Assembly (NCBI GenBank): GCA_945867725.1
Contig: CAMBJI010000039.1
Span: forward strand, 1 to 11,100
Direction of reading: 5' to 3'
Origin: Bordetella parapertussis
GTDB taxonomy: Bacteria > Pseudomonadota > Gammaproteobacteria > Burkholderiales > Burkholderiaceae_D
Length of the DNA stretch: 11,100 nucleotides
Part shown: positions 1 through 4,710 of the stretch, piece by piece
Layout of the letters: every line of letters starts with the position of its first letter
Position numbering within the stretch: the first letter of the stretch is position 1
The notes under the pieces: model-generated
Seen by the model: only the letters and a program-made list of their open reading frames with translations
What the model was told of the DNA's origin: nothing
Database searches by the model: none
Program-made: the position numbers and the translations under genes

Positions 1-2
1 CC

Positions 3-146
3 GAATATTTTCGTATACCCGACTATGAAGTCAGCATCGCTGGTTGGACCATCTCGGCAGGACAGATGCTGTCGCTGCCGATGATCGTGTTGGGCATTGT
101 CTTGCTTGTGATCGCTTATCAAAAAAAGAGTGAGCCGCTGTCATGA
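3..146 (+). CDS. lgt: Prolipoprotein diacylglyceryl transferase Lgt, C-terminal end (partial)
   Basis: This is the final 47 codons and stop of a gene that begins outside the window. The visible peptide has the order EYFRIPDYEV, then GWTISAGQMLSLPM, then a hydrophobic stretch (IVLGIVLLVIAY) and a short basic tail ending KKSEPLS. The W-x-(S/T)-x-GQ-x-LS-x-PM block followed by a last transmembrane helix is characteristic of the C-terminus of Lgt. That integral inner-membrane enzyme transfers diacylglyceryl from phosphatidylglycerol to the lipobox cysteine of preprolipoproteins. The TGA stop at 144-146 overlaps the ATG of the next gene (ATGA at 143-146), so the two are probably co-transcribed and translationally coupled. 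Identification rests on a short segment, but the motif is distinctive. Confidence 0.85.
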   Translation, partial: EYFRIPDYEVSIAGWTISAGQMLSLPMIVLGIVLLVIAYQKKSEPLS

Positions 147-1657
147 ATGCCAACCTCTATACGCTATTTCGTTCACGCTTTCCGCAAGATCTCGATGACT
201 GCTGGCTTGAAACAGACGATGCGAAGTATTACAGCTGGCGCGATCTCGAACGTGGCACCGCAAAAATAGCCAATCTTTTCGCCAGCCTGCAACTCCCCCC
301 CGGCTCACGGATCGCAGCACAAGTTGAAAAATCACCTGAAGCCTTGATGCTTTATCTGGCCACCGTGCGCGCGGGCTTTGTCTATCTGCCGCTGAACACT
401 GCGTATCGCTCATCGGAGATGGAGTATTTCATCGGTAATGCCACACCGGCTGTCGTGGTCTGCTCACCGAAAAATTTTGGGTGGATAACGCAAATCGCTT
501 TTCGTGCAGGTACCCGCCATGTGTTCACGCTAGACGAACCACATCAGGGACGCAACAGCGGCACCCTGCTCTCGCGCGCTGTTCATCATGCCGATCATTT
601 CGATACCGTGCATCGTGAGCCAGATGATCTCGCGGCGATTTTGTACACCTCCGGCACCACAGGTCGCAGCAAAGGTGCGATGCTGAGCCACGATAATCTA
701 GCTTCGAATATTCGCGTGCTGCAGGACGCGTGGCAGTGGCAAAAAGGTGATGTGCTGCTGCACACACTGCCGCTGTTTCATATTCATGGCCTGTTCGTTG
801 CCGCGCACGGCGCGCTGATGAACGGCAGTAAAACGATATTTTTATCGAAGTTCGATAGCGCGACGGTGATGCGGTATTTGCCCCGCGCCACCGTATTCAT
901 GGGCGTGCCCACCTACTACGTACGTCTGCTGTCTGACCCTGCACTCAATCATGAAGCTTGTAAAAATATTCGATTGTTCGTCTCTGGCTCGGCGCCCTTG
1001 CTGACCGAAACCTTCGAGACCTTCATTGAAAAAACCGGACACACCATACTAGAGCGTTATGGCATGAGTGAAACAGCCATGCTGACCTCGAATCCGTATC
1101 AGGGTCCGCGCAAGGCAGGTACGGTCGGACCTGCCTTACCCGGCGTATCGGTGCGCGTGATAAATCAGGAAGCTCAGCTGTGTGGCACCGACGAGATCGG
1201 CGACATTCAAGTCAAAGGTCCCAACATCTTCAAAGGCTACTGGCAGATGCCGGAAAAAACGGCCGAAGAATTCACGGAGGACGGTTATTTCAAAACCGGC
1301 GATGTCGGACGTGTTGATACGGAAGGCTATGTATCTATCGTCGGGCGCAGCAAAGATCTGATTATTTCCGGTGGCTACAACGTCTATCCGAAAGAAATCG
1401 AATCCGTGATTGATGAGATGTCGGGTGTGCTCGAATCCGCAGTGATTGGTGTGCCGCATGCAGACTTCGGTGAAGCTGTTGTCGCGGTCGTGGTGCTGCG
1501 CGATGGGGCGACGCTGTCGGAAGTAGCACTCATTGATACCTTGAAAACGCGTATCGCTAATTTCAAGGTACCCAAGCGCGTGCATTTTGTTGATGAGCTA
1601 CCGCGCAATACCATGGGCAAGGTACAAAAGAATGTTCTGCGTGAGCAGCTGGGTTGA
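143..1657 (+). CDS. matB: Malonyl-CoA synthetase (malonate--CoA ligase), MatB-like AMP-binding enzyme
   Basis: A complete 504-residue member of the ANL (acyl/aryl-CoA synthetase) superfamily. It would activate malonate, or a close dicarboxylate such as methylmalonate, with ATP and CoA in the cytoplasm, giving malonyl-CoA for fatty-acid or related synthesis. Motifs in order: P-loop LYTSGTTGRSKGAML (about residues 167-181), FHIHGLF (about 212), the MatB-like MGVPTYYVRLL (about 253), LERYGMSET (about 303), the TGDVG aspartate motif (about 384), the hinge region SKDLIISGGYNVYP (about 403) and the C-terminal PRNTMGKVQKN with catalytic Lys493. The HIHGLF, PTYYVRL and SGSAPLL blocks match malonyl-CoA synthetases better than long-chain fatty acyl-CoA ligases, and the length fits (about 500). 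The lysine corresponds to the one acetylated to silence Rhodopseudomonas MatB, so similar control is possible. No matA (decarboxylase) or malonate transporter is adjacent, and the start overlaps the lgt stop. Family call firm; exact substrate inferred. Confidence 0.88.
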   Translation: MNANLYTLFRSRFPQDLDDCWLETDDAKYYSWRDLERGTAKIANLFASLQLPPGSRIAAQVEKSPEALMLYLATVRAGFVYLPLNTAYRSSEMEYFIGNATPAVVVCSPKNFGWITQIAFRAGTRHVFTLDEPHQGRNSGTLLSRAVHHADHFDTVHREPDDLAAILYTSGTTGRSKGAMLSHDNLASNIRVLQDAWQWQKGDVLLHTLPLFHIHGLFVAAHGALMNGSKTIFLSKFDSATVMRYLPRATVFMGVPTYYVRLLSDPALNHEACKNIRLFVSGSAPLLTETFETFIEKTGHTILERYGMSETAMLTSNPYQGPRKAGTVGPALPGVSVRVINQEAQLCGTDEIGDIQVKGPNIFKGYWQMPEKTAEEFTEDGYFKTGDVGRVDTEGYVSIVGRSKDLIISGGYNVYPKEIESVIDEMSGVLESAVIGVPHADFGEAVVAVVVLRDGATLSEVALIDTLKTRIANFKVPKRVHFVDELPRNTMGKVQKNVLREQLG

Positions 1658-1820
1658 GGCTGATAGCGTAGGGCGGCTTAAGCCCAGTATGTATTTTCGC
1701 GATGACTGTCAAAAGACGCTTTATCCCGGAAGACTTTTGAAGTGAGGATATTCGAAGTCAGCTTGATCACTTAACTCATCCATCCGAGCTCCCGAGCTAT
1801 ATTTTTTCAGGTACGCAACG

Positions 1821-1835
1821 AAAGACACTGGATCC
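1821..1835 (+). repeat. Left terminal inverted repeat of the hairpin element
   Basis: AAAGACACTGGATCC. Its reverse complement matches 2124-2138 at 14 of 15 positions, the single difference being A versus G at the seventh base. The match stops abruptly outside the repeat on both sides, which argues that this is the element border. Confidence 0.6.
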
Positions 1836-1851
1836 CAGCCTTCGCTGGGAT
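1832..1851. repeat. GC-rich palindromic hairpin of a common proteobacterial intergenic repeat type
   Basis: ATCCCAGC (1832-1839) pairs perfectly with GCTGGGAT (1844-1851) across a four-base loop CTTC. The bases that follow, GATGACGGT (1849-1857), pair with ACCGTCATC (1885-1893), giving an alternative 9-bp stem. The form GGATCCC-N-CCTTCG-N-GGGATGACGG is a recurring intergenic repeat type in many proteobacterial genomes. There is no T-run, so it is not an intrinsic terminator for matB, though folded RNA here could still protect a transcript end. Confidence 0.65.
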
Positions 1852-1887
1852 GACGGTGGGAGATTTACGGTCGCCTCAACAACTACC

Positions 1888-1947
1888 GTCATCACCCGCA
1901 TGTGATGACTGCTGCGTGGGCGGATCACATGCGATCCGAATTCCCCA
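1888..1947 (-). repeat. Diverged third double-hairpin unit, inverted relative to the other two
   Basis: Read on the minus strand, this holds a GGGGAATT block (1946-1939), an 18-nt hairpin (1938-1921, arms CGGATCGC and GTGATCCG with one mismatched pair), an 11-nt linker CCCACGCAGCA and a 22-nt hairpin (1909-1888, arms GTCATCAC and GTGATGAC). The order 18-mer, 11-nt linker, 22-mer and all three lengths equal those of the tandem units on the other strand. The linker matches CCCGCGAAACG at 7 of 11 positions. The downstream CCCTGCAAGGG part of the unit is not recognisable. Confidence 0.5.
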
Positions 1948-1971
1948 CTCGCTCCCGGCGAAAGGGTGTAG

Positions 1972-2048
1972 CGGGGGTTTCAGACCGCACGCGGTCTGCC
2001 CGCGAAACGGTAATGGCGTACTCGCCATTACGCGCCCTGCAAGGGGAA
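1972..2048 (+). repeat. Double-hairpin repeat, unit 1 of the tandem pair
   Basis: Order of parts: CGGGGGTTT (1972-1980); 18-nt hairpin 1981-1998 with arms CAGACCGC and GCGGTCTG; linker CCCGCGAAACG (1999-2009); 22-nt hairpin 2010-2031 with arms GTAATGGCG and CGCCATTAC and loop TACT; GCGCCCTGCAAGGGG (2032-2046), which holds a small CCCT/AGGG hairpin; then AA. Both large stems are perfectly paired. The next unit starts exactly 77 bases later. Possible roles are a protein-binding DNA cruciform, a substrate for a REP-type tyrosine transposase, or an RNA 3' end; the sequence does not decide between them. Confidence 0.75.
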
Positions 2049-2123
2049 CGGGGGTTTCATGCAGCGTGCTGCATGCCCGCGGAACGGCACTGGCTTGCAA
2101 GCCAGTGCGCGCCCTGCAAGGGG
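2049..2123 (+). repeat. Double-hairpin repeat, unit 2 of the tandem pair
   Basis: Same architecture as unit 1: CGGGGGTTT (2049-2057, identical), 18-nt hairpin 2058-2075 with arms CATGCAGC and GCTGCATG, linker CCCGCGGAACG (2076-2086, one change), 22-nt hairpin 2087-2108 with arms GCACTGGCT and AGCCAGTGC and loop TGCA, and GCGCCCTGCAAGGGG (2109-2123, identical). Compared with unit 1, linkers differ at 1 of 35 positions. The stems differ at three base pairs each, and every change is matched on the partner arm. The right terminal inverted repeat begins immediately after this unit. Confidence 0.75.
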
Positions 2124-2138
2124 GGATCCAGCGTCTTT
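2124..2138 (-). repeat. Right terminal inverted repeat of the hairpin element
   Basis: GGATCCAGCGTCTTT, the inverted partner of 1821-1835 with one mismatch. It directly abuts unit 2 on the left and lies 13 bases before the stop codon end of the TSUP transporter gene on the right. Confidence 0.6.
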
Positions 2139-2151
2139 GACTACAAGGCCA

Positions 2152-2955
2152 TCAACGAAAAGCCTTGTAAAGCATATAACCCGCAAGCAGATAAAGTACC
2201 GCAGCAAACACTTTTTTCAGACTCTTGACCGGCAACGCATGCGCGACTTTGGCGCCCATCGGTGCGGTGAATACACTGGCGATTGAAATCACCAGCAATG
2301 CAGGCAGATAAATAAAACCCAACGATCCTGTAGGCAGACCCTGCTCCTGCATACCAAAATAAATATTCGAGAGCGTACCAGCCAGCGCAATCGGAAAACC
2401 CAGCGCAGCACTGGTTGCCACCGCATTGTGTATCTTCACATTGCACCAGGTCATGAAGGGTACGGACACAAAGCCGCCACCCGCGCCCACCAATCCCGAC
2501 AGAACGCCAATCACAGAACCGGCAGCGAGCATACCGGGCGCTTTGGGTAATTCGCGCGTAGGCGATGGTTTTTTATCGAGCAGCATTTGCGTCGCTGAAA
2601 AACCAACAAACACGGCAAAGAACAGTGCGAGCGCAGACGAGTCGAGCTGGGCACCAATCCAGGGGCCAATCCAAGAACCGATCAATATGCCCGGCGCCAG
2701 CAGCTTCACGATAGGCCACACGACCGCGCCACGCTTGTGATGAGCGCGCACCGACGATAGCGAGGTAAACATGATGGTCGACAGAGACGTGGCGATCGCG
2801 ACATGCACCACGATTTCGCGTGGAAAACCCTGAGCCGATAACAGCATGGTGATGAAGGGCACCATCAGCATGCCGCCGCCGATACCGAGTAAACCGGCAG
2901 CAAAGCCCGTGAATGTGCCGAGCACCAGAAAGGAAATGATCTGAATGAAATCCAT
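2152..2955 (-). CDS. TSUP-family (TauE/SafE) membrane transporter, putative sulfite/organosulfonate or small-anion exporter
   Basis: A 267-residue integral membrane protein of the TSUP family (Pfam TauE). It opens with MDFIQIISFLVLGTFTGFAAGLLGIGGGMLMVPF, and a second copy of the hallmark glycine motif (GVLSGLVGAGGGFVSVPFM) sits in the C-terminal half, the internal duplication typical of the family. About seven or eight hydrophobic helices are visible, ending LLAGYMLYKAFR. Family members export sulfite, taurine-derived sulfoacetate or other small anions; the substrate cannot be read here. The ATG at 2955 gives the usual family length and starts right at the first helix. The frame stays open upstream to 3084, but those 43 residues are polar and unlike TSUP, and AG-rich sequence (AAAGAAAGCAGG) precedes the 2955 ATG. 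The gene follows the EVE-domain gene in the same direction with a 142-bp gap, so it may have its own promoter. Confidence 0.88.
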   Translation of the reverse strand: MDFIQIISFLVLGTFTGFAAGLLGIGGGMLMVPFITMLLSAQGFPREIVVHVAIATSLSTIMFTSLSSVRAHHKRGAVVWPIVKLLAPGILIGSWIGPWIGAQLDSSALALFFAVFVGFSATQMLLDKKPSPTRELPKAPGMLAAGSVIGVLSGLVGAGGGFVSVPFMTWCNVKIHNAVATSAALGFPIALAGTLSNIYFGMQEQGLPTGSLGFIYLPALLVISIASVFTAPMGAKVAHALPVKSLKKVFAAVLYLLAGYMLYKAFR

Positions 2956-3009
2956 GCCTGCTTTCTTTTTTATTTTTGAATAACCTTGGGAGGCGCTGAA
3001 TAAGCCCGT

Positions 3010-3040
3010 ATTGTATGACGACCCAGCGCAGCTGTATGAC
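3010..3040 (-). promoter_or_regulatory. Candidate promoter with paired direct repeats upstream of the TSUP gene
   Basis: On the minus strand GTCATACA occurs twice, at 3040-3033 and 3019-3012, exactly 21 bases (two helical turns) apart. The second copy runs into TACAAT (3015-3010), a good -10 hexamer. With a 17-base spacer the -35 position (CATACA, 3038-3033) falls in the first copy and is poor (3 of 6). This pattern suits a regulated promoter with a protein contacting both repeats. The leader to the TSUP ATG would be about 50 nt. Inference only. Confidence 0.35.
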
Positions 3041-3097
3041 ACCTTGGCTTGGAACATCAAGTGATTGACGCTTTCTTCAGCCACAAGATTTTCGGCA

Positions 3098-3580
3098 CTA
3101 TTCCATCAGCGCCTTCTTTGCTTTCGCAATTTTTTCTTCGATATGACGCCACTCTTGCGCGGTCACAGGCGTGATTGACAGGCGGTTACCACGTCGCAAA
3201 ACCAGCATATCAGCCAGCTCCGCTTGGGCGCGCAGTTCGGGTAAGCCAATGAGCCGGATTTTTTTCAACGCACGCACATCAACCAAGATCCAGCGCGGAT
3301 TGTCCGGGCTGGCTTTGGGATCATGGTAGGGACTATTGCGATCGAATTGCGTAGGGTCGGGGTAGCAGGTGCTGGCCACTTCAGCAATACCGGCGATACC
3401 CGGTTCGGCACACCCGGAGTGATAGAACAAAACCCCGTCGCCGACCTGCATCTGATCGCGCATGAAATTACGCGCCTGATAGTTGCGCACACCCGTCCAT
3501 GCGACGGTCTGGTCCTTGGCCGATAGCGCATCGTCAATGCTGGCCTCGTCGGGCTCGGATTTCATCAACCAGTAACGCAT
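3098..3580 (-). CDS. EVE-domain protein (PUA-like fold, putative modified-nucleobase binder)
   Basis: A 160-residue single-domain protein. It starts MRYWLMKSEPDEASIDD, then has the family blocks VAWTGVRNYQARNFMRDQMQVGDGVLFYHS, PGIAGIAEV, and a proline/asparagine-rich stretch (DRNSPYHDPKASPDNPRWILVDV) before the C-terminal LRRGNRLSITPVTAQEW. These are the conserved positions of EVE domains (thymocyte nuclear protein 1-like), which adopt a PUA-related fold and are thought to recognise modified bases in DNA or RNA; the bacterial role is unsettled. The frame is open upstream to 3751, but that extension overlaps the 6S terminator and is not family-like, so the ATG at 3580 is chosen. No clear Shine-Dalgarno sequence precedes it (AAAAATAAT just before ATG). 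It lies 75 bp past the 6S RNA terminator, so it needs its own promoter or read-through. Confidence 0.87.
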   Translation of the reverse strand: MRYWLMKSEPDEASIDDALSAKDQTVAWTGVRNYQARNFMRDQMQVGDGVLFYHSGCAEPGIAGIAEVASTCYPDPTQFDRNSPYHDPKASPDNPRWILVDVRALKKIRLIGLPELRAQAELADMLVLRRGNRLSITPVTAQEWRHIEEKIAKAKKALME

Positions 3581-3655
3581 ATTATTTTTATGAACGTTAA
3601 TGACTGCTGCCAGACATTGCCGCCCATCGATTGAACGGATGCCTACGGCAAGCAT

Positions 3656-3685
3656 AAAAAAAGCGGCTGCATAAAATGCAACCGC
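3656..3685 (-). terminator. Intrinsic terminator of the 6S RNA transcript
   Basis: On the minus strand GCGGTTGCAT (3685-3676) pairs with ATGCAGCCGC (3672-3663) across a three-base loop, a 10-bp stem with one G-U pair. Seven Ts follow directly (3662-3656). This is a textbook rho-independent terminator, just downstream of the expected 6S RNA 3' end. Confidence 0.88.
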
Positions 3686-3691
3686 CCGGAA

Positions 3692-3868
3692 TAAAGCCCC
3701 GCCTGTGCCGCTGCGCCGGCATCCTGAACCAAAGCGGTTCAAGTTGGCCACAGTAGTTCAATATTGGGATCGTCGGACTAGCGACGTTCACGCCTACTAA
3801 ACAAATCCCGCAGCCTATGCATGTGAATGGTTCAAGGAATATATGGCAAACGCGAACACGGCAGGAGA
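3692..3868 (-). ncRNA. ssrS: 6S RNA
   Basis: A roughly 177-nt RNA gene directly downstream of zapA on the same strand, the place 6S RNA occupies in E. coli and many proteobacteria. 6S RNA binds sigma70-RNA polymerase holoenzyme as a promoter mimic in stationary phase. Visible support: a 3'-side hairpin CTTGAACC-GCTTT-GGTTCAGG (3743-3723), matching the E. coli 6S CCTTGAACC...GGTTCAAGG hairpin. It is followed by GCCGGCGCAGCGGCA, like the E. coli GCCTGCGGCGGCA. A closing stem pairs the 5' TCCTGCC (3866-3860) and GTG with CAC and GGCGGGG near the 3' end; the 5' GTGTTCGC against 3' GCGGCAC mirrors the E. coli GATGTTCGC/GCGGCATC pairing. A promoter lies just upstream and a terminator just downstream. 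The exact mature ends are estimates. Confidence 0.85.
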
Positions 3869-3872
3869 AGTC

Positions 3873-3900
3873 AGTCTACCTGAAACGGCGTGTGTGTCAA
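3873..3900 (-). promoter_or_regulatory. Sigma70-type promoter of the 6S RNA gene
   Basis: Minus strand TTGACA (3900-3895), a perfect -35, a 16-base spacer, then TAGACT (3878-3873), a 4 of 6 match to TATAAT. Transcription would begin around 3867-3865, which agrees with the start of the 6S closing stem. The promoter lies in the 61-100 bp after the zapA stop. Confidence 0.65.
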
Positions 3901-3961
3901 AGATTTTAATGCGTGTCGATGCATTAGATCAGATGTTGTTCGAGACTAAAATTTGCTCGTC

Positions 3962-4273
3962 TTAGAACAATCGTTCTTGGGGCGCAAGTGCGGTATCGAG
4001 CGCAGCATGCATAGCGTTAATTTTCTGACGCATATCCGACACGGACATGGAGGCAAAAGGGCCATCCACTGAGCGCGAGCCCAAGTAATCGGCTGCCATG
4101 CCAAGTGCGGCCATCACGGCAATGCGGTCGGTGCCTTTGACTTTACCGGCATCACGAATAACACACATGCGCTCGTCCAGGAAAGCGACCGCTTGCTGAA
4201 GCGCCTGCTCTTCGCCTTCCTTGCAGGCGAGCCGGTAGGACTGGCCCATGATCGTGACATCAATCGTGGTCAT
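3962..4273 (-). CDS. zapA: Cell division protein ZapA
   Basis: A 103-residue protein starting MTTIDVTIMGQSYRLACKEGEEQALQQAVAFLDERM, the typical ZapA N-terminal domain (the I-MG-x-x-Y-x-L-x-C block, then a helix with the LD-x-x-M pattern). A helical C-terminal half suited to dimer and tetramer formation through a coiled coil follows (DRIAVMAALGMAADYL...DMRQKINAMHAALDTAL). ZapA binds FtsZ and cross-links protofilaments in the Z-ring at midcell. Length is normal for the family. Its ATG (4273-4271) overlaps the stop of the upstream ZapB-like gene (ATGA), so the two are translated as a pair. The 6S RNA gene follows downstream. Confidence 0.93.
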   Translation of the reverse strand: MTTIDVTIMGQSYRLACKEGEEQALQQAVAFLDERMCVIRDAGKVKGTDRIAVMAALGMAADYLGSRSVDGPFASMSVSDMRQKINAMHAALDTALAPQERLF

Positions 4274-4485
4274 GCCGCTTCCTCATCTTCTGTGGTGGCC
4301 GGTATCGTCTGCAGCAAGGCGCTGACGCGCTCATGAGCTTCTTTAATGCGGGATGCCATACGAGAATTTTCATCGGCAAGCGATACCATTTCAGCGCGCA
4401 AACTCGCGTTCTCGCGGCGCAATGCCTGCGCGAGTTCGGACAATTGGCCGATTTTTTCCAGCAGTTTCTCGAATTCGGAAATCAT
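4270..4485 (-). CDS. ZapB-like small coiled-coil protein (TIGR02449-type), putative cell-division factor
   Basis: A 71-residue protein from the ATG at 4485, beginning MISEFEKLLEKIGQLSELAQALRRENASLRAEMVSLADENSRMASRIKEAHERVSALL. Heptad-spaced leucines and charged residues over about residues 4-60 predict one continuous coiled coil, with a short acidic tail (TTEDEEAA). Small coiled-coil genes of this kind sit just before zapA in many beta- and gammaproteobacteria and are likened to ZapB, which binds ZapA and stabilises the Z-ring. Function is therefore taken from family and neighbour. A TTG start at 4521 would add 12 residues, but it coincides with a -35 hexamer and has no ribosome-binding site. 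The 4485 ATG lies 6 bases after a -10 hexamer and also lacks a Shine-Dalgarno sequence, suggesting a leaderless message. Stop overlaps the zapA start. Confidence 0.82.
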   Translation of the reverse strand: MISEFEKLLEKIGQLSELAQALRRENASLRAEMVSLADENSRMASRIKEAHERVSALLQTIPATTEDEEAA

Positions 4486-4491
4486 GGCGGT

Positions 4492-4521
4492 ACTATAGTC
4501 GCGCGAGTGAATTTCCGTCAA
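4492..4521 (-). promoter_or_regulatory. Sigma70-type promoter of the zapB-like/zapA operon
   Basis: Minus strand TTGACG (4521-4516, 5 of 6), an 18-base spacer, then TATAGT (4497-4492, 5 of 6). Six bases separate the -10 from the A of the ZapB-like ATG, so the predicted transcription start falls at or within a base or two of the start codon. Confidence 0.6.
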
Positions 4522-4659
4522 TACATTCAGGGACTTGTCGCGGCATCTTCACAACTTGCGCGAGTTTTACGAGCACCTAATGGCCAAAGATATAAATTTG
4601 GTAATAGAAATACGCGCTCACTTCAACTGACCGACCCGCATAGCGCCCACAGTGGCAGC

Positions 4660-4688
4660 AGGTTTCTCACGCAAAACGCTCGAAACCT
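4660..4688. repeat. Inverted repeat just downstream of addA
   Basis: AGGTTTC (4660-4666) and GAAACCT (4682-4688) form a perfect 7-bp stem with a 15-base loop, 23 bases past the addA stop on the minus strand. There is no T-run after it, so it is not a clear intrinsic terminator, but it may stabilise or end the addBA message. The rest of the 4522-4710 gap shows only an AT-rich patch near 4583-4600. Confidence 0.35.
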
Positions 4689-4710
4689 TTGCGGAAACAA
4701 GCAAGGCCGC

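Larger units (their letters stand above)
1821..2138. mobile_element. MITE-like, hairpin-rich non-coding repeat element bounded by 15-bp inverted repeats
   Basis: A 318-bp non-coding stretch between the convergent 3' ends of matB and the TSUP transporter gene. Its left end AAAGACACTGGATCC (1821-1835) and right end GGATCCAGCGTCTTT (2124-2138) are inverted copies of one another at 14 of 15 positions. Inside are a GC-rich hairpin with the CCAGCCTTCGCTGGGATGAC motif type common in proteobacterial intergenic repeats, two tandem double-hairpin units, and a diverged inverted unit. No open frame in it resembles a protein; the frames that cross it arise from the GC-rich palindromes. No clear target-site duplication is seen. 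It could be a non-autonomous mobile element or a chromosomal repeat family of REP/BIME type; no transposase is present in the window. Confidence 0.6.

Noticed and set aside
1671..1690. GGCTTAAGCC palindrome after matB as an intrinsic terminator.
   Set aside because: The stem is only about 4-5 bp and no T-run follows, so it does not meet the pattern of an intrinsic terminator.
1972..2123. Fixed linkers separated by variable segments, superficially like a CRISPR array.
   Set aside because: The variable segments are themselves palindromes of two fixed lengths (18 and 22 nt), there are only two direct copies, and no cas gene is present.
1850..2228. Open frames of 74-108 codons crossing the hairpin element in several frames and on both strands.
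   Set aside because: They arise from GC-rich palindromes, have peptides with no family features, cross the element borders, and have no ribosome-binding sites.
2956..3084. 43-residue N-terminal extension of the TSUP transporter.
   Set aside because: It is polar, unlike the family, spans the likely promoter and direct repeats, and the ATG at 2955 gives the usual length and begins at the first membrane helix.
3581..3751. 57-residue N-terminal extension of the EVE-domain protein.
   Set aside because: It would read through the 6S RNA 3' region and its terminator; EVE domains begin near the MRYWLMKSEP sequence.
4522..4710. Small RNA or tRNA in the gap between addA and the ZapB-like gene.
   Set aside because: No cloverleaf, no convincing promoter-terminator pair; only a 7-bp inverted repeat and a short AT-rich patch were found.
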